DNA of 43,752 nt from Caballeronia temeraria (GTDB lineage Bacteria > Pseudomonadota > Gammaproteobacteria > Burkholderiales > Burkholderiaceae): the NCBI RefSeq assembly GCF_001544795.2, contig NZ_FCOI02000047.1, positions 1 to 43,752 of the forward strand, read 5' to 3'. The notes under the pieces are model-generated. The model worked only from the letters and a program-made list of their open reading frames with translations. It searched no databases and was not told the DNA's origin. Of the stretch, positions 15,211-23,354 are shown one piece after another (position 1 is the stretch's first letter; every line of letters starts with the position of its first letter). A program made the position numbers and the translations under genes.

Positions 15211-15807
15211 TCATTTGCGTTTCGACGCATCGACCCATCGAAAGGTGAGATTGATGCGCTCGCCGCGCGCGCCCGGCTCCTTCGGCACGCGATGTACCCA
15301 TTCGAGCTGCGTGCGCCCGCGCATCACGAGCAGGCTGCCGTGCGTCAGCGCGAGCGTGTGCGTGGCGTGCGTGCGCGCGTGACGGAATTCGAACGTGCGT
15401 GTCGCGCCGAGACTCACCGACGCGATCACCGGCTCCGGTCCCAGCTCGCGTTCCTTGTCGGCATGCCAGCCCATGCTGTCGAGCCCGTTGCGATAGCGGT
15501 TCAGCAGCACGCTGTTGAAGCGCGTGTGGCAGACGGCTTCGGCGCGTTCGCGCAGTTGCGCGACGGCGGGCGTCCACGGCTGCGGCACGTTGCGGATGCC
15601 CGAGTAGACATAGACCGCATCCGGCTCGCCTTGCCATGCGGTCAGGCGCGGCAGCGGCACGCGGCCGCCGGGCGTGGTCATCGTGTCCTGCTGCCAGCCG
15701 ACTTCCGCGATCAGCGCGCCCATCAGGTCGGAGCCTTCGTCGGCGTCGATCCAGTCCGGATGCCACGCGATATCGGGCTTAGGAATGTCGTCGAAGAGAT
15801 CGAACAT
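15211..15807 (-). CDS. alkB: AlkB-like Fe(II)/2-oxoglutarate dioxygenase
   Basis: A 198-residue dioxygenase of the AlkB family, which removes alkyl lesions from DNA or RNA bases by oxidative demethylation. Iron ligands are H115 and D117 (GWHADKE) and H172 (WVHRVPK). The 2-oxoglutarate-binding arginines are R184 and R190 (RINLTFR). The substrate-lid region contains LPRLTAWQG. It is close in length and motifs to ALKBH2/3-like bacterial proteins, so it may be an auxiliary member and not the adaptive-response AlkB; no ada gene is adjacent. Start at 15807. Confidence 0.9.
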   Translation of the reverse strand: MFDLFDDIPKPDIAWHPDWIDADEGSDLMGALIAEVGWQQDTMTTPGGRVPLPRLTAWQGEPDAVYVYSGIRNVPQPWTPAVAQLRERAEAVCHTRFNSVLLNRYRNGLDSMGWHADKERELGPEPVIASVSLGATRTFEFRHARTHATHTLALTHGSLLVMRGRTQLEWVHRVPKEPGARGERINLTFRWVDASKRK

Positions 15808-15999
15808 GGCAGTGCTGCGGCAACGGCGGCGGAAGAAGCATTCACGATAGCAGAGCCGCCGCGCGCCGTGCTTGCGGCGTCATTTCCTTGAGCGCCAACC
15901 CGCTGTGCTACATTCCCCGAGTCATCTCAATAAAGTCGTGCAAGGGCCGGAACATCCGCTTCGTCCTTTTCTGCGCGACGACGTTTCACGGGGAATTGC

Positions 16000-16395
16000 A
16001 TGAATACCACCGCCGAAGCAAGCGGCGGCGCGGCGCAGGGCCGCCGCATCCTGCTCGTCGACGACAGCGTCGATGCAGCGCTTGCGATGTCGATGCTGCT
16101 CGAAGCGCTCGGCCACGAAGTGCGCACCGAGCACGATGGCCCGCGCGCGCTGGCATCGATCGATGATTTCAAACCGGAAGTGGTCGTGCTCGATATCGGA
16201 TTGCCGGGCATGAGCGGCTTCGACGTCGCGCGCGAAATGAGAAAGCGCGACGCGACCCGTAGCGCGCTGCTGCTCGCGCTGACCGGCTGGGGCAGCGACG
16301 CCGATCGCCAGAGCGCGTACGACGCGGGCTTCGATCATCATCTGACGAAGCCCGTCACCGTCGAAGATCTCGAAGCGCTGCTCGCGAAATCCTGA
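16000..16395 (+). CDS. Stand-alone receiver-domain response regulator (first paralogue)
   Basis: A 131-residue single REC domain with no output domain. The acidic pair is D21/D22, the phosphoacceptor D65 (VVLDIGLPG), the switch threonine T95 (LALTGWG) and the lysine K117 (HLTKPV), all intact. The LTGWG-DR-AG-DHHLTKP pattern is typical of REC domains found at the C-terminus of hybrid histidine kinases. It likely acts as a phosphate shuttle or sink for a kinase encoded elsewhere. No kinase gene lies in the window. A second, very similar protein is at 26421. Confidence 0.88.
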   Translation: MNTTAEASGGAAQGRRILLVDDSVDAALAMSMLLEALGHEVRTEHDGPRALASIDDFKPEVVVLDIGLPGMSGFDVAREMRKRDATRSALLLALTGWGSDADRQSAYDAGFDHHLTKPVTVEDLEALLAKS

Positions 16396-16400
16396 GCGTC

Positions 16401-17207
16401 TTATTCCACGCGCAGCCGCGCCATGTACGGCAGGTGATCGGACAGCCATGCGGTGTCCTGCGTCGGAATCAGCCATTCGACGGGTTTCATGCCGCGCACG
16501 AACATCTTGTCGAGCGCGAGCGCCGGTGAAAATGCGGGGAACGTGCGGCCGGATTCGCCGAGCATCGTCGCAACTTCGCTCATGCCGAGCTCGCCGAAGA
16601 GCGGCACCGAGTCGTTGCGCCAGTCGTTGAAATCGCCCGCGAGCACGAGCGGACCTTCCGGCGCTTCCTTCGCGATCCAGTGCGCAATCCAGTTCATCTG
16701 ACGCAGCCGCGCCTGACGCGTGAGCGCGAGATGCGCGCACAGCAAGGTGATGGCCTGGCCGCCGAAGGTCGCGCGCGCGACCAGCAAGCCGCGCTTTTCG
16801 AAACGATGCGCCGAGATATCCCAGCGCCCGGACAGATCGAGCGGATGCGGCGAAAGAATCGCGTTGCCGTGCCGCCACGACGGCTTGAACACGTTCGGCC
16901 CGAGCGCGATCTGCAATTCGAGCGCCGTGGCGATTTCGGTGGCCTGGCAATGCCAGACATCGTCGAGCGGCGCGTTGAGCGGATTGCCGAAGCCGCTCGC
17001 GAGCACGGGCTGCGGCATGCGCCGCGCCATCGCTTCCTGCAGAAAATAGACATCGGCGTTGGTGGTCTGAACCCACCGCTGCATCGCGTTCCACGCGCGC
17101 AGGCCGAGGGGCGAGCGGCCCTTGTGAAGATTCCAGCTGACCGCCGTGAAATCCGGCGTAGCCGAATGAGCGGACGGGCCTGGCGGAAGATGTTCTGGGT
17201 TTCGCAT
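16401..17207 (-). CDS. Endonuclease/exonuclease/phosphatase (EEP) family protein
   Basis: A 268-residue member of the DNase I-like metallo-hydrolase superfamily. Active-site motifs in order are SWNLHKG (residues 24-30), FLQEAM with the metal-binding Glu, HGNAILS, CAHLALTR, LVLAGDFNDWRND, and the C-terminal SDHLPYMARL with the catalytic Asp-His. No signal peptide is evident. The family includes nucleases, sphingomyelinases and sugar- or lipid-phosphatases, and the pattern here does not fix the substrate. It is tail to tail with the receiver gene, five bases apart. Confidence 0.82.
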   Translation of the reverse strand: MRNPEHLPPGPSAHSATPDFTAVSWNLHKGRSPLGLRAWNAMQRWVQTTNADVYFLQEAMARRMPQPVLASGFGNPLNAPLDDVWHCQATEIATALELQIALGPNVFKPSWRHGNAILSPHPLDLSGRWDISAHRFEKRGLLVARATFGGQAITLLCAHLALTRQARLRQMNWIAHWIAKEAPEGPLVLAGDFNDWRNDSVPLFGELGMSEVATMLGESGRTFPAFSPALALDKMFVRGMKPVEWLIPTQDTAWLSDHLPYMARLRVE

Positions 17208-17257
17208 GCGTTCTTCGTCTTGAGCGGCGGCCTCTTCAGGCTATGTCACCGCGGTTG

Positions 17258-17779
17258 TCATTGCGCCGCCGTCGACGAGCCCAGGCTCGCGCGCACCCGG
17301 TACGCAAGCGACGGATTGCTGTCGATGATCTGCCATTGTCCCCATTCGCCCGGCTTGAGAACGAGCCCCGGATGCGATCCGCTGACCTGACGCGGCACCG
17401 GCGGCAGCTTGCAGCCGGACGGCGACGCGCGCGAGCTGTCGTCCTGCAAGGTTTCCTGAGCGTCGATGGCGAGCGTGATGCCGTCGGCGTTCGCGTTCGT
17501 CGGCGAGATGGTGATCGTGCGTTGCAGGTCGATGTCGCCCGCTTTCTGATCCGCGCACCCGACGCGGTTGCTCACCTTGTTGTGATGCGTATCGGTGCGC
17601 GCCTGCCCGACGTTCGTCGTGCCGGAAAACGAGTCGATCTGTTGCCCGTCGCGCACGACCTGCAATTCCCAGGTCACCGGCTGCGTGGACGTGGATTGCG
17701 CGCGCGCGCCGAATGCGGCGAAACAGGCGCCCGTCACGAGCGCGGCGTTGAGAAAAGCGGTGCGTAGCGTTTTATGCAT
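17258..17779 (-). CDS. Exported hypothetical protein
   Basis: A 173-residue protein beginning with a signal peptide (about residues 1-28, cut after ARAQ). The mature region looks beta-rich, with two cysteines (VGCADQ and SGCKLPP) that could pair, and a segment WELQVVRDGQQIDSF near the N-terminus. It reads like a periplasmic protein of unknown function, and I recognise no domain. The ATG at 17779 is chosen because the signal peptide starts there; an upstream in-frame start at 17911 adds a proline- and arginine-rich stretch with no signal-peptide character. Confidence 0.72.
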   Translation of the reverse strand: MHKTLRTAFLNAALVTGACFAAFGARAQSTSTQPVTWELQVVRDGQQIDSFSGTTNVGQARTDTHHNKVSNRVGCADQKAGDIDLQRTITISPTNANADGITLAIDAQETLQDDSSRASPSGCKLPPVPRQVSGSHPGLVLKPGEWGQWQIIDSNPSLAYRVRASLGSSTAAQ

Positions 17780-18046
17780 TGAAAGCGACTCCTGCGCGCG
17801 AACTGTTCGGATGGCGGCGCGGTTCGACGCGACCGCGGGATCGGCGTTCCCGGCGACTTCCCTCTGACACGGCGGCTCGGGTCCGGTTCTGCCAGGCCGC
17901 GAAACACACAATTGTGGCTTGAGACGGAGCAGGTTTCGAACCCGCTCGCCGCCTCGATCAGAACGATGATACTAGCGCGCGCCGCTCGCGGCCGTATCGA
18001 CGAAAACGGGCGTCCCAATTAGCAGCACACGCGTTCGACTGCTCGC

Positions 18047-18074
18047 TTGCATGCGGTTTTGGCGTCGATACACT
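18047..18074 (+). promoter_or_regulatory. Candidate promoter of the AAA+ ATPase gene
   Basis: TTGCAT (18047-18052) and TACACT (18069-18074) are 16 bases apart and lie 36 bases before the start codon. Confidence 0.4.
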
Positions 18075-18109
18075 GGACTCGTCGACCATAAAATATGACG
18101 GGGTGTGAC

Positions 18110-19087
18110 ATGACGACGGCCGTGGTCAAACAGGAACTGGCGGTGGCATCGTTCAGCAAGGTCTACAGTCTCGACGACGTGGAAACCGCGCTCAACGACC
18201 TGCCCGAAGGCGCGAGCGACGCCTTGCGCGCCACCTACGAAAAAATGCTCAAGGCGGGCAATCTACGCTTTTGCGTGAAGCCGAACCGCATGCCGTCCGT
18301 CGACGATCTCGCCGCCGAGCTGCCGAACTTCGAGGAACCGCTGGCCGATATCCGCAAGCAGATCGCGCTGTGCCTCGAAACCGAGGATCGCCTCGAACTC
18401 ATGCCGATGCTGCTGCTCGGCGAGCCGGGCATCGGCAAGACGCATTTCGCGAAACAGCTCGCGCGGCTGCTGGGCACGTCGAATCACTATGTCGCGATGA
18501 GCTCGCTCACGGCGGGCTGGATCCTGTCGGGCGCGTCGTCGCAATGGCGCAACGCGAAGCCGGGAAAGGTCTTCGACGCGCTCGTGAACGGCAGCTACGC
18601 GAATCCCGTCATGACCGTCGATGAAATCGACAAGGCCACCGGCGACGCGCAATACGATCCGCTCGGCGCGCTCTACGCGCTGCTGGAGCACGACACGGCG
18701 CAGACGTTCGTCGATGAATTCGCCGAGGTGCCGATCAACGCGGGCAACGTCGTGTGGATCGCGACGGCCAACGACGCCCGCGCGATTCCCGAGCCGCTCA
18801 TGAACCGCATGAACGTCTACGAGATTCCGGCGCCCGACCGCGACGGCGCGCGGCGCATCGCGCAGTCGATTTACGCCGGAATCCGCAATGCCCACGCGTG
18901 GGGCGCGCGCTTCCCGGAAACGCTCGGCGACGCGCCTCTCGACGCGTTGACGCAGGCGTCGCCGCGCGGCATGCGGCGCGCGATGCTCAACGCGTTCGGC
19001 AATGCGCGGATCGACGGAAGACATCGTGTAGAGGCGCGCGATATCCAGATCGACCGCAATTCGCGCAAAAAAGCGATGGGTTTCTAA
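18110..19087 (+). CDS. Lone AAA+ ATPase
   Basis: A 325-residue AAA+ protein. Walker A is GEPGIGKT at 104-111, Walker B MTVDEID at 168-174 and the sensor-1 region WIATAND near 217-222, followed by a conserved arginine in MNRM that may be the finger. The ATPase core resembles that of Lon and MoxR-type proteins, but there is no protease domain and no partner (such as a VWA gene) alongside. It may remodel a protein complex; the substrate is unknown. The ATG at 18110 is chosen; an ATG at 18095 in the same frame adds five residues and has no better ribosome-binding site. Confidence 0.8.
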   Translation: MTTAVVKQELAVASFSKVYSLDDVETALNDLPEGASDALRATYEKMLKAGNLRFCVKPNRMPSVDDLAAELPNFEEPLADIRKQIALCLETEDRLELMPMLLLGEPGIGKTHFAKQLARLLGTSNHYVAMSSLTAGWILSGASSQWRNAKPGKVFDALVNGSYANPVMTVDEIDKATGDAQYDPLGALYALLEHDTAQTFVDEFAEVPINAGNVVWIATANDARAIPEPLMNRMNVYEIPAPDRDGARRIAQSIYAGIRNAHAWGARFPETLGDAPLDALTQASPRGMRRAMLNAFGNARIDGRHRVEARDIQIDRNSRKKAMGF

Positions 19088-19142
19088 AACGCGCGTCTTT
19101 CGAAATTTGCCAAAAAGGCCGTCAAAACCTGTCATTTTTGAC

Positions 19143-19167
19143 ATCTGGCGGCCAGATTCTTGCCTTT
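19143..19167 (+). terminator. Weak terminator-like hairpin after the AAA+ gene
   Basis: ATCTGG (19143-19148) pairs with CCAGAT (19152-19157) around a 3-base loop, followed by TCTTGCCTTTT. A second small inverted repeat (AATTGCA/TGCAATT, 19173-19197) lies just beyond it, in the promoter region of the next gene. Confidence 0.3.
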
Positions 19168-19272
19168 TTCTGAATTGCACCGGAAAACGATGCAATTGAT
19201 GTGTGTTTGTTGTGTATCGCGCAATAGTCCCGAACGTAAAATAGTTGGGACAAATTTGCCGCGGAAGAAGAC

Positions 19273-20373
19273 ATGGATCGGATCGAGTGCGTGGTAATCG
19301 GAGCGGGCGTCGTCGGACTGGCGATCGCCCGCGCCCTGGCCAAACGCGGGCGCGAGGTCATCGTGCTGGAGTCGGGCGAGGGCATCGGCATCGGCACGAG
19401 TTCGCGCAACAGCGAAGTGATCCACGCCGGCATCTACTATCCGCGCGGATCGCTCAAGGCCGAGCTGTGCGTGCGCGGGCGCGACATGCTCTACGCGTTC
19501 TGCCAGGAACACGGCGTGCCGCACCGGCAATGCGGCAAGCTGCTCGTCGCGACGGCGCGCAATCAGGTGCCGCAACTGGCGGCGCTCGAACAGAAGGGCA
19601 CCGAGAATCGCGTGAAAGGGCTCGTGCGCATCAGCGGCGCGCAGGCGTCGGAGATGGAGCCGCAACTGCAATGCGTCGAGGCGGTGTGGTCGCCGCTGAC
19701 GGGCATCGTCGACAGCCATCAGTACATGCTCGCGCTGCAGGGCGAGGCGGAAAATCACGGCGCGAATATCGTGTTCCACACGCCGGTCACATCGATCGAT
19801 GCGCGCGAGGGCTGTTTCATCGTCGAGACGGGCGGCGAATCGCCGGCGCGCTTTCGTGCCTCGTTTCTCATCAACAGCGCGGGGCTGCACGCGAACGAGC
19901 TCGCGCGGAGCATTCGCGGACTCGACGACCGTCACGTGCCGCCGCTCTACTTCGCGAAGGGCAACTATTTCAGCGTGAGCGGGCGCGCGCCGTTCGAGCG
20001 GCTCATCTATCCGATGCCCAACGAAGCCGGCCTCGGCGTTCATCTGACGATCGATCTCGGCGGGCAGGCGAAATTCGGCCCGGACGTCGAATGGGTGCCG
20101 ACGCTCAATTACGACGTCGATCCGCGCCGCGCCGATTCTTTCTATGCCGCGATCCGCGCCTACTGGCCCGGCCTACCCGACAACGCCTTGCAGCCCGCCT
20201 ACGCCGGCATCCGGCCGAAGCTGTCCGGGCCGGGACAGGCGGCGGCGGATTTCGTGATCCAGGGTAAATCGGCGCACGGCGTGCCGGGGCTGGTGAACCT
20301 GTTCGGCATGGAATCGCCGGGATTGACGGCGTCGCTCGCGATCGGCGAACGCGTCGCCGACATGGCGCGCTGA
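19273..20373 (+). CDS. FAD-dependent oxidoreductase, L-2-hydroxyglutarate oxidase-like
   Basis: A 366-residue DAO-family flavoprotein. The dinucleotide-binding motif is at the N-terminus (VVIGAGVVGLAIARAL, then the acidic E of VIVLE). SSRNSEVIHAGIYYP follows, a signature of L-2-hydroxyglutarate dehydrogenase/oxidase (LhgO/L2HGDH) proteins, which oxidise L-2-hydroxyglutarate to 2-oxoglutarate. The C-terminal part (YAGIRPKLSGPG and LVNLFGMESPGLTASLAIG) also fits that group. GGAAGAAG lies upstream of the ATG. It stands alone between the ATPase and the HiPIP gene; the electron acceptor may be quinone or oxygen. Confidence 0.85.
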   Translation: MDRIECVVIGAGVVGLAIARALAKRGREVIVLESGEGIGIGTSSRNSEVIHAGIYYPRGSLKAELCVRGRDMLYAFCQEHGVPHRQCGKLLVATARNQVPQLAALEQKGTENRVKGLVRISGAQASEMEPQLQCVEAVWSPLTGIVDSHQYMLALQGEAENHGANIVFHTPVTSIDAREGCFIVETGGESPARFRASFLINSAGLHANELARSIRGLDDRHVPPLYFAKGNYFSVSGRAPFERLIYPMPNEAGLGVHLTIDLGGQAKFGPDVEWVPTLNYDVDPRRADSFYAAIRAYWPGLPDNALQPAYAGIRPKLSGPGQAAADFVIQGKSAHGVPGLVNLFGMESPGLTASLAIGERVADMAR

Positions 20374-20504
20374 CGCGCATGCGACTTTCCGCCGTCGCTT
20401 ATCTCTAACATTTGGCGTCGTCGACTCGCTTCCAGATTGCTATGCTCGGGTATCGCCGTCGCCAAGAACGGCGCTTCCCCCAATACAACATGGAGTGAGT
20501 CACC

Positions 20505-20822
20505 ATGAAGACATCACGTCGCACGTTTCTCATTACGAGCGTGGGCGTCGCCTCGACGTTCGCGCTCGGCTCGAAGGCCGCCTTCGCCGCCGACGCACCG
20601 AAAGTCGCGGAAAACGATCCCACCGCGCAGGCACTCGGCTACAAGGAAGACGCGAGCAAGGTCGACAAGGCCAAGTACGCGAAGTACGCCGCCGGCCAGG
20701 ACTGCGGCAACTGTCAGTTCTATCAGGGTAAGCCGACGGACGCCTACGCGCCGTGCCCGATGTTCAGCAACAAGCAGGTCGCGTCGAAGGGCTGGTGCAG
20801 CGCGTATGTGAAGAAGGCATAA
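20505..20822 (+). CDS. High-potential iron-sulfur protein (HiPIP), Tat-exported
   Basis: A 105-residue periplasmic [4Fe-4S] electron carrier. The cluster ligands are C67, C70, C84 and C98 in the HiPIP order CxxC-x13-C-x13-C. The N-terminus has a twin-arginine motif (SRRTFL, R5-R6) and a hydrophobic stretch ending at AFAA, so it is folded in the cytoplasm and exported by Tat. A tyrosine near the N-terminus of the mature core (ALGYKED) and an aromatic next to the cluster (FYQG) are typical. The physiological partner is not encoded next to it; HiPIPs can donate to terminal oxidases or to photosynthetic or reductase complexes. A terminator follows. Confidence 0.92.
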   Translation: MKTSRRTFLITSVGVASTFALGSKAAFAADAPKVAENDPTAQALGYKEDASKVDKAKYAKYAAGQDCGNCQFYQGKPTDAYAPCPMFSNKQVASKGWCSAYVKKA

Positions 20823-20844
20823 GCGCAACAGACGTCATTCGGGA

Positions 20845-20879
20845 AGCGCGCCCGGCCGAAAGGCCCGGCGCGCTTTTCT
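20845..20879 (+). terminator. Rho-independent terminator after the HiPIP gene
   Basis: AAGCGCGCC pairs with GGCGCGCTT, and an inner GGCC/GGCC stem closes a GAAA tetraloop, with TTTT next. Strong. Confidence 0.8.
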
Positions 20880-21011
20880 TCGTTTTCATTTAGCTTGATC
20901 GCGGGAAAAACCGTCTTTACACTCGGCGAGGCAAAAAGAGCCGCGCGTGCGCATCTTTAGCGCGTACGTCCGATGCCAACGACCTCAGGGGATCGCATGC
21001 CAGGAAGAGCA

Positions 21012-22280
21012 ATGAACGCGCGCGCCGTGACGGCGGCGGTCATCGGCAACGCGCTGGAGTGGTACGACTTCACCGTGTTCGGCTTCATGACGGTCGTCAT
21101 CGCCCGATTGTTCTTTCCGGGCAGCAGCGACTATTCGTCGATTCTTCTGACCACCGCGACCTTCGGCGTCGCGTTCGTGATGCGGCCGGTCGGCGGCATC
21201 GTTCTCGGGCTGTACGCGGATCGCGCGGGGCGCAAGGCGGCGCTGACGCTCGTCATCGGATTGATGACGCTCGGCATTTTCCTTCTGGCGATTGCGCCGC
21301 CGTACTCGGCGATCGGCATCGGCGCGCCGCTCGTCATCGTGTTCGCGCGGCTGTTGCAGGGATTTTCCGCGGGCGGCGAGTTCGGCAGTTCGACCGCGCT
21401 CCTGATCGAAGCGGCGCCGTTCTCCAAACGCGGCTTCTACGGCAGCTTCCAGATGGCGAGCCAGGCGGCGTCGCTGCTGCTCGGCGCGATCGTCGGGTCG
21501 GCGATCTCGCGCGGATTGTCGCCCGAAGCGCTCGATTCCTGGGGCTGGCGCGTGCCGTTCATCTTCGGTCTCGTGATCGGGCCGATCGGACTGTATATCC
21601 GCCGCAACATGGCCGATACCGAAGCGTTCCTGCACGCGAAGAAAACCGCGCGCCGCGCGACGCTCGGCGAAGTGTTCCGCACGCATAGCCGCGAAGTGCT
21701 GTGCGGGCTCGGCTCGGTGATCGCGCTGACGGTGAGCGTGTACGTGCTGATCGCCTATCTGCCGACGTTCGCCGTCAAGCAATTGAAGCTGCCGTTCGGG
21801 CAGTCGTTCACGGCGTTGATCGTCGGCAATCTGCTGCTGACGGTGCTTTCGCCGATCACGGGTGCGTGGTCGGATCGCATCGGGCGCAAGGGGCTGTCGC
21901 TGTGGTCGCTCGCGATCACGCTCGTCATCATCTATCCGCTCTTCGCGTGGCTCGCGGCGGAGCCGAGCGTGATGCGGCTCGTCGTCGTACAGGCGCTGCT
22001 GTCGATCGCGCTGTCGGGCTACTATGGGCCGTTCGGCGCGCTCATCGCGGAGTTGTTTCCGGCGCACGTGCGCTCGACGGGGCTTTCGCTCGCATACAAC
22101 ATCGCGGTGATGATCTTCGGCGGCTTTGGGCAGTTCATCGTGACGTGGCTCATCCGCGTGACGGAGTCGCAGCTCGCGCCGACCTTCTATGTGATGGCCG
22201 GGCTCACGCTCTCGCTGATCGCGGTGGCGTGCATTCCGGCGACGCGTCACGCCGACGTCGACGAAGCGCGCGGCCTGTGA
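21012..22280 (+). CDS. MFS transporter, metabolite:H+ symporter (MHS) type
   Basis: A 422-residue inner-membrane transporter with twelve predicted helices. Visible MHS features are ALEWYDFTVFGF in helix 1, the loop motif YADRAGRKAAL between helices 2 and 3, RLLQGFSAGGEFGSS in helix 4, SWGWRVPFIFG, and the second loop WSDRIGRKG. Characterised relatives carry citrate, dicarboxylates, proline/betaine or sugar acids with protons, and the substrate here cannot be read. Three in-frame ATGs exist (20973, 20997, 21012); the last has AGGAAG upstream. No enzyme gene adjoins it, so context gives no hint. Confidence 0.85.
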   Translation: MNARAVTAAVIGNALEWYDFTVFGFMTVVIARLFFPGSSDYSSILLTTATFGVAFVMRPVGGIVLGLYADRAGRKAALTLVIGLMTLGIFLLAIAPPYSAIGIGAPLVIVFARLLQGFSAGGEFGSSTALLIEAAPFSKRGFYGSFQMASQAASLLLGAIVGSAISRGLSPEALDSWGWRVPFIFGLVIGPIGLYIRRNMADTEAFLHAKKTARRATLGEVFRTHSREVLCGLGSVIALTVSVYVLIAYLPTFAVKQLKLPFGQSFTALIVGNLLLTVLSPITGAWSDRIGRKGLSLWSLAITLVIIYPLFAWLAAEPSVMRLVVVQALLSIALSGYYGPFGALIAELFPAHVRSTGLSLAYNIAVMIFGGFGQFIVTWLIRVTESQLAPTFYVMAGLTLSLIAVACIPATRHADVDEARGL

Positions 22281-22433
22281 CGGCGATTCTTCCTATTCCG
22301 TTCGGACAGGTGGCATCGCGCGGGCGTTGGCGGTCATAATCGGCGCATCGTTGTTCGAGTGCGCGGGTGGAATATGGTTAGGATGGTTGAATTAATCGAG
22401 CGGGATTAGGACGAAGCGCGGGAAGGCGGGCGG

Positions 22434-22763
22434 TTGAGCGAGTGGGGCGCGATGCCGTTGCTGGATTCGGAGGAGCTGGTCGTTGTATCGAAGGAGCGGC
22501 TGGAGTTGTACGCGGCGCGTCTCCAGGAAGTCGAAAACGAATTGTGCCGGCGGTCCGTCGATGAGGCGCTGGAGCAGTGTAAGGCACGGGGAATCACGCT
22601 CCTTTCGCCGGAAGATCTCGAAGAGGAAGAAGCGTCGCCCGGTGGAAAGTCTGCGCGCGTGCGGGGCAGGCGAGCGATCGAAAGCGGAGTGCGAGCGTCG
22701 AAAATCTCGTTCTTCGAGATGTTCCGCAGCTTGTTTGCGAAGCGAACGAAGCAGGCCGGATGA
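22434..22763 (+). CDS. Putative atypical antitoxin upstream of YoeB
   Basis: A protein of 109 residues from a TTG at 22434 (GGAAGG seven bases before it), or 103 from the ATG at 22452. Its end overlaps the toxin start by four bases (ATGA), the usual antitoxin-toxin layout. I do not see the Phd/YefM fold that normally partners YoeB. Instead there is a short strand-like segment (EELVVVSKERLELY), a long acidic amphipathic helix to about residue 65, and a basic C-terminal extension ending in FEMFRSLFAKRTKQAG. The frame continues upstream to an ATG at 22383 but is broken by a TAG at 22407-22409, so the present N-terminus may be a remnant. Antitoxin function is inferred from position only. Confidence 0.6.
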   Translation: MSEWGAMPLLDSEELVVVSKERLELYAARLQEVENELCRRSVDEALEQCKARGITLLSPEDLEEEEASPGGKSARVRGRRAIESGVRASKISFFEMFRSLFAKRTKQAG

Positions 22764-23026
22764 TGGCGCGCGGCGTGAAGTTTTTGATGCCGAGCTGGCT
22801 CGACTACCATTTCTGGCGCGGCACGGATGCCAAGATCTTCGATCGGCTGACGGGCCTGATCAACGAATCCTGCCGCAGCCCATTCAAGGGAAGGGGCAAG
22901 CCCGAGCCGCTTAAGCGCGATCAGGCGTGGTCGCGGCGCATCGACGAGAGGAATCGCGTCGTGTATCTCGTCACGGACGAGCATCTTGTCATCGTTCGCT
23001 GCCGCGGCCACTACGGCGACAACTAG
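22760..23026 (+). CDS. yoeB: YoeB/Txe-family mRNA interferase toxin
   Basis: An 88-residue toxin of the RelE fold. YoeB binds the ribosomal A site and cuts mRNA. Residues needed for catalysis are kept: E49 (GKGKPEP-like GRGKPEP), R66 (DERNRVVY), and the terminal H84-Y85 (CRGHYGDN), matching E46, R65, H83 and Y84 of E. coli YoeB. The pattern PFKGRGKPEPLK and WSRRID is diagnostic. The toxin appears intact and therefore needs a functional antidote, presumably the overlapping upstream gene. It ends three bases from a convergent gene. Confidence 0.92.
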   Translation: MMARGVKFLMPSWLDYHFWRGTDAKIFDRLTGLINESCRSPFKGRGKPEPLKRDQAWSRRIDERNRVVYLVTDEHLVIVRCRGHYGDN

Positions 23027-23029
23027 CGC

Positions 23030-23299
23030 TTACCGCTCCAACCCGGCCTTCACCAGCAACTCCGCCAGCACTTCCGTCATACCGCCTTCATGCGTTTCGG
23101 CGCGCTCCTTCAACTGCTTGACGAGCTTTTCATCGAGCTTGCATGCGAATGGCACGAGCCCTTTCGCCTGATCGAGCTTGCGCTGCTCGCGCCGGTCGAT
23201 CTTCTGCGCATCCGCGGCGCCCGCGCGGCCACGGCCGCCTTGCTTGAGATCGTTGGCGAGTTTGAACGCCTTGGTCTGTTCCAGTTCGAATTTGTTCAC
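23030..23299 (-). CDS. Small hypothetical basic protein
   Basis: An 89-residue protein with a GTG start at 23299, set by GGAG six bases upstream. The first half is basic and glycine-rich (KLANDLKQGGRGRAGAADAQKIDRRE), and the second half is a helical segment (FACKLDEKLVKQLKERAETHEGGMTEVLAELLVKAGL). The latter resembles the two-helix part of a ribbon-helix-helix domain, so a DNA-binding role is possible but unproven. It lies tail to tail with yoeB, and its start is 55 bases before the end of the Mut7-C gene on the same strand. Confidence 0.6.
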   Translation of the reverse strand: MNKFELEQTKAFKLANDLKQGGRGRAGAADAQKIDRREQRKLDQAKGLVPFACKLDEKLVKQLKERAETHEGGMTEVLAELLVKAGLER

Positions 23300-23354
23300 G
23301 CGATGCTCCGGTCCGACGATTGATTGCAAACGCAGTATTGTATGTGAACGGACT

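Noticed and set aside
20973..21011. Longer starts for the MHS transporter at 20973 or 20997
   Set aside because: They add a short hydrophilic leader, and the ATG at 21012 has the better ribosome-binding site. Not decisive.
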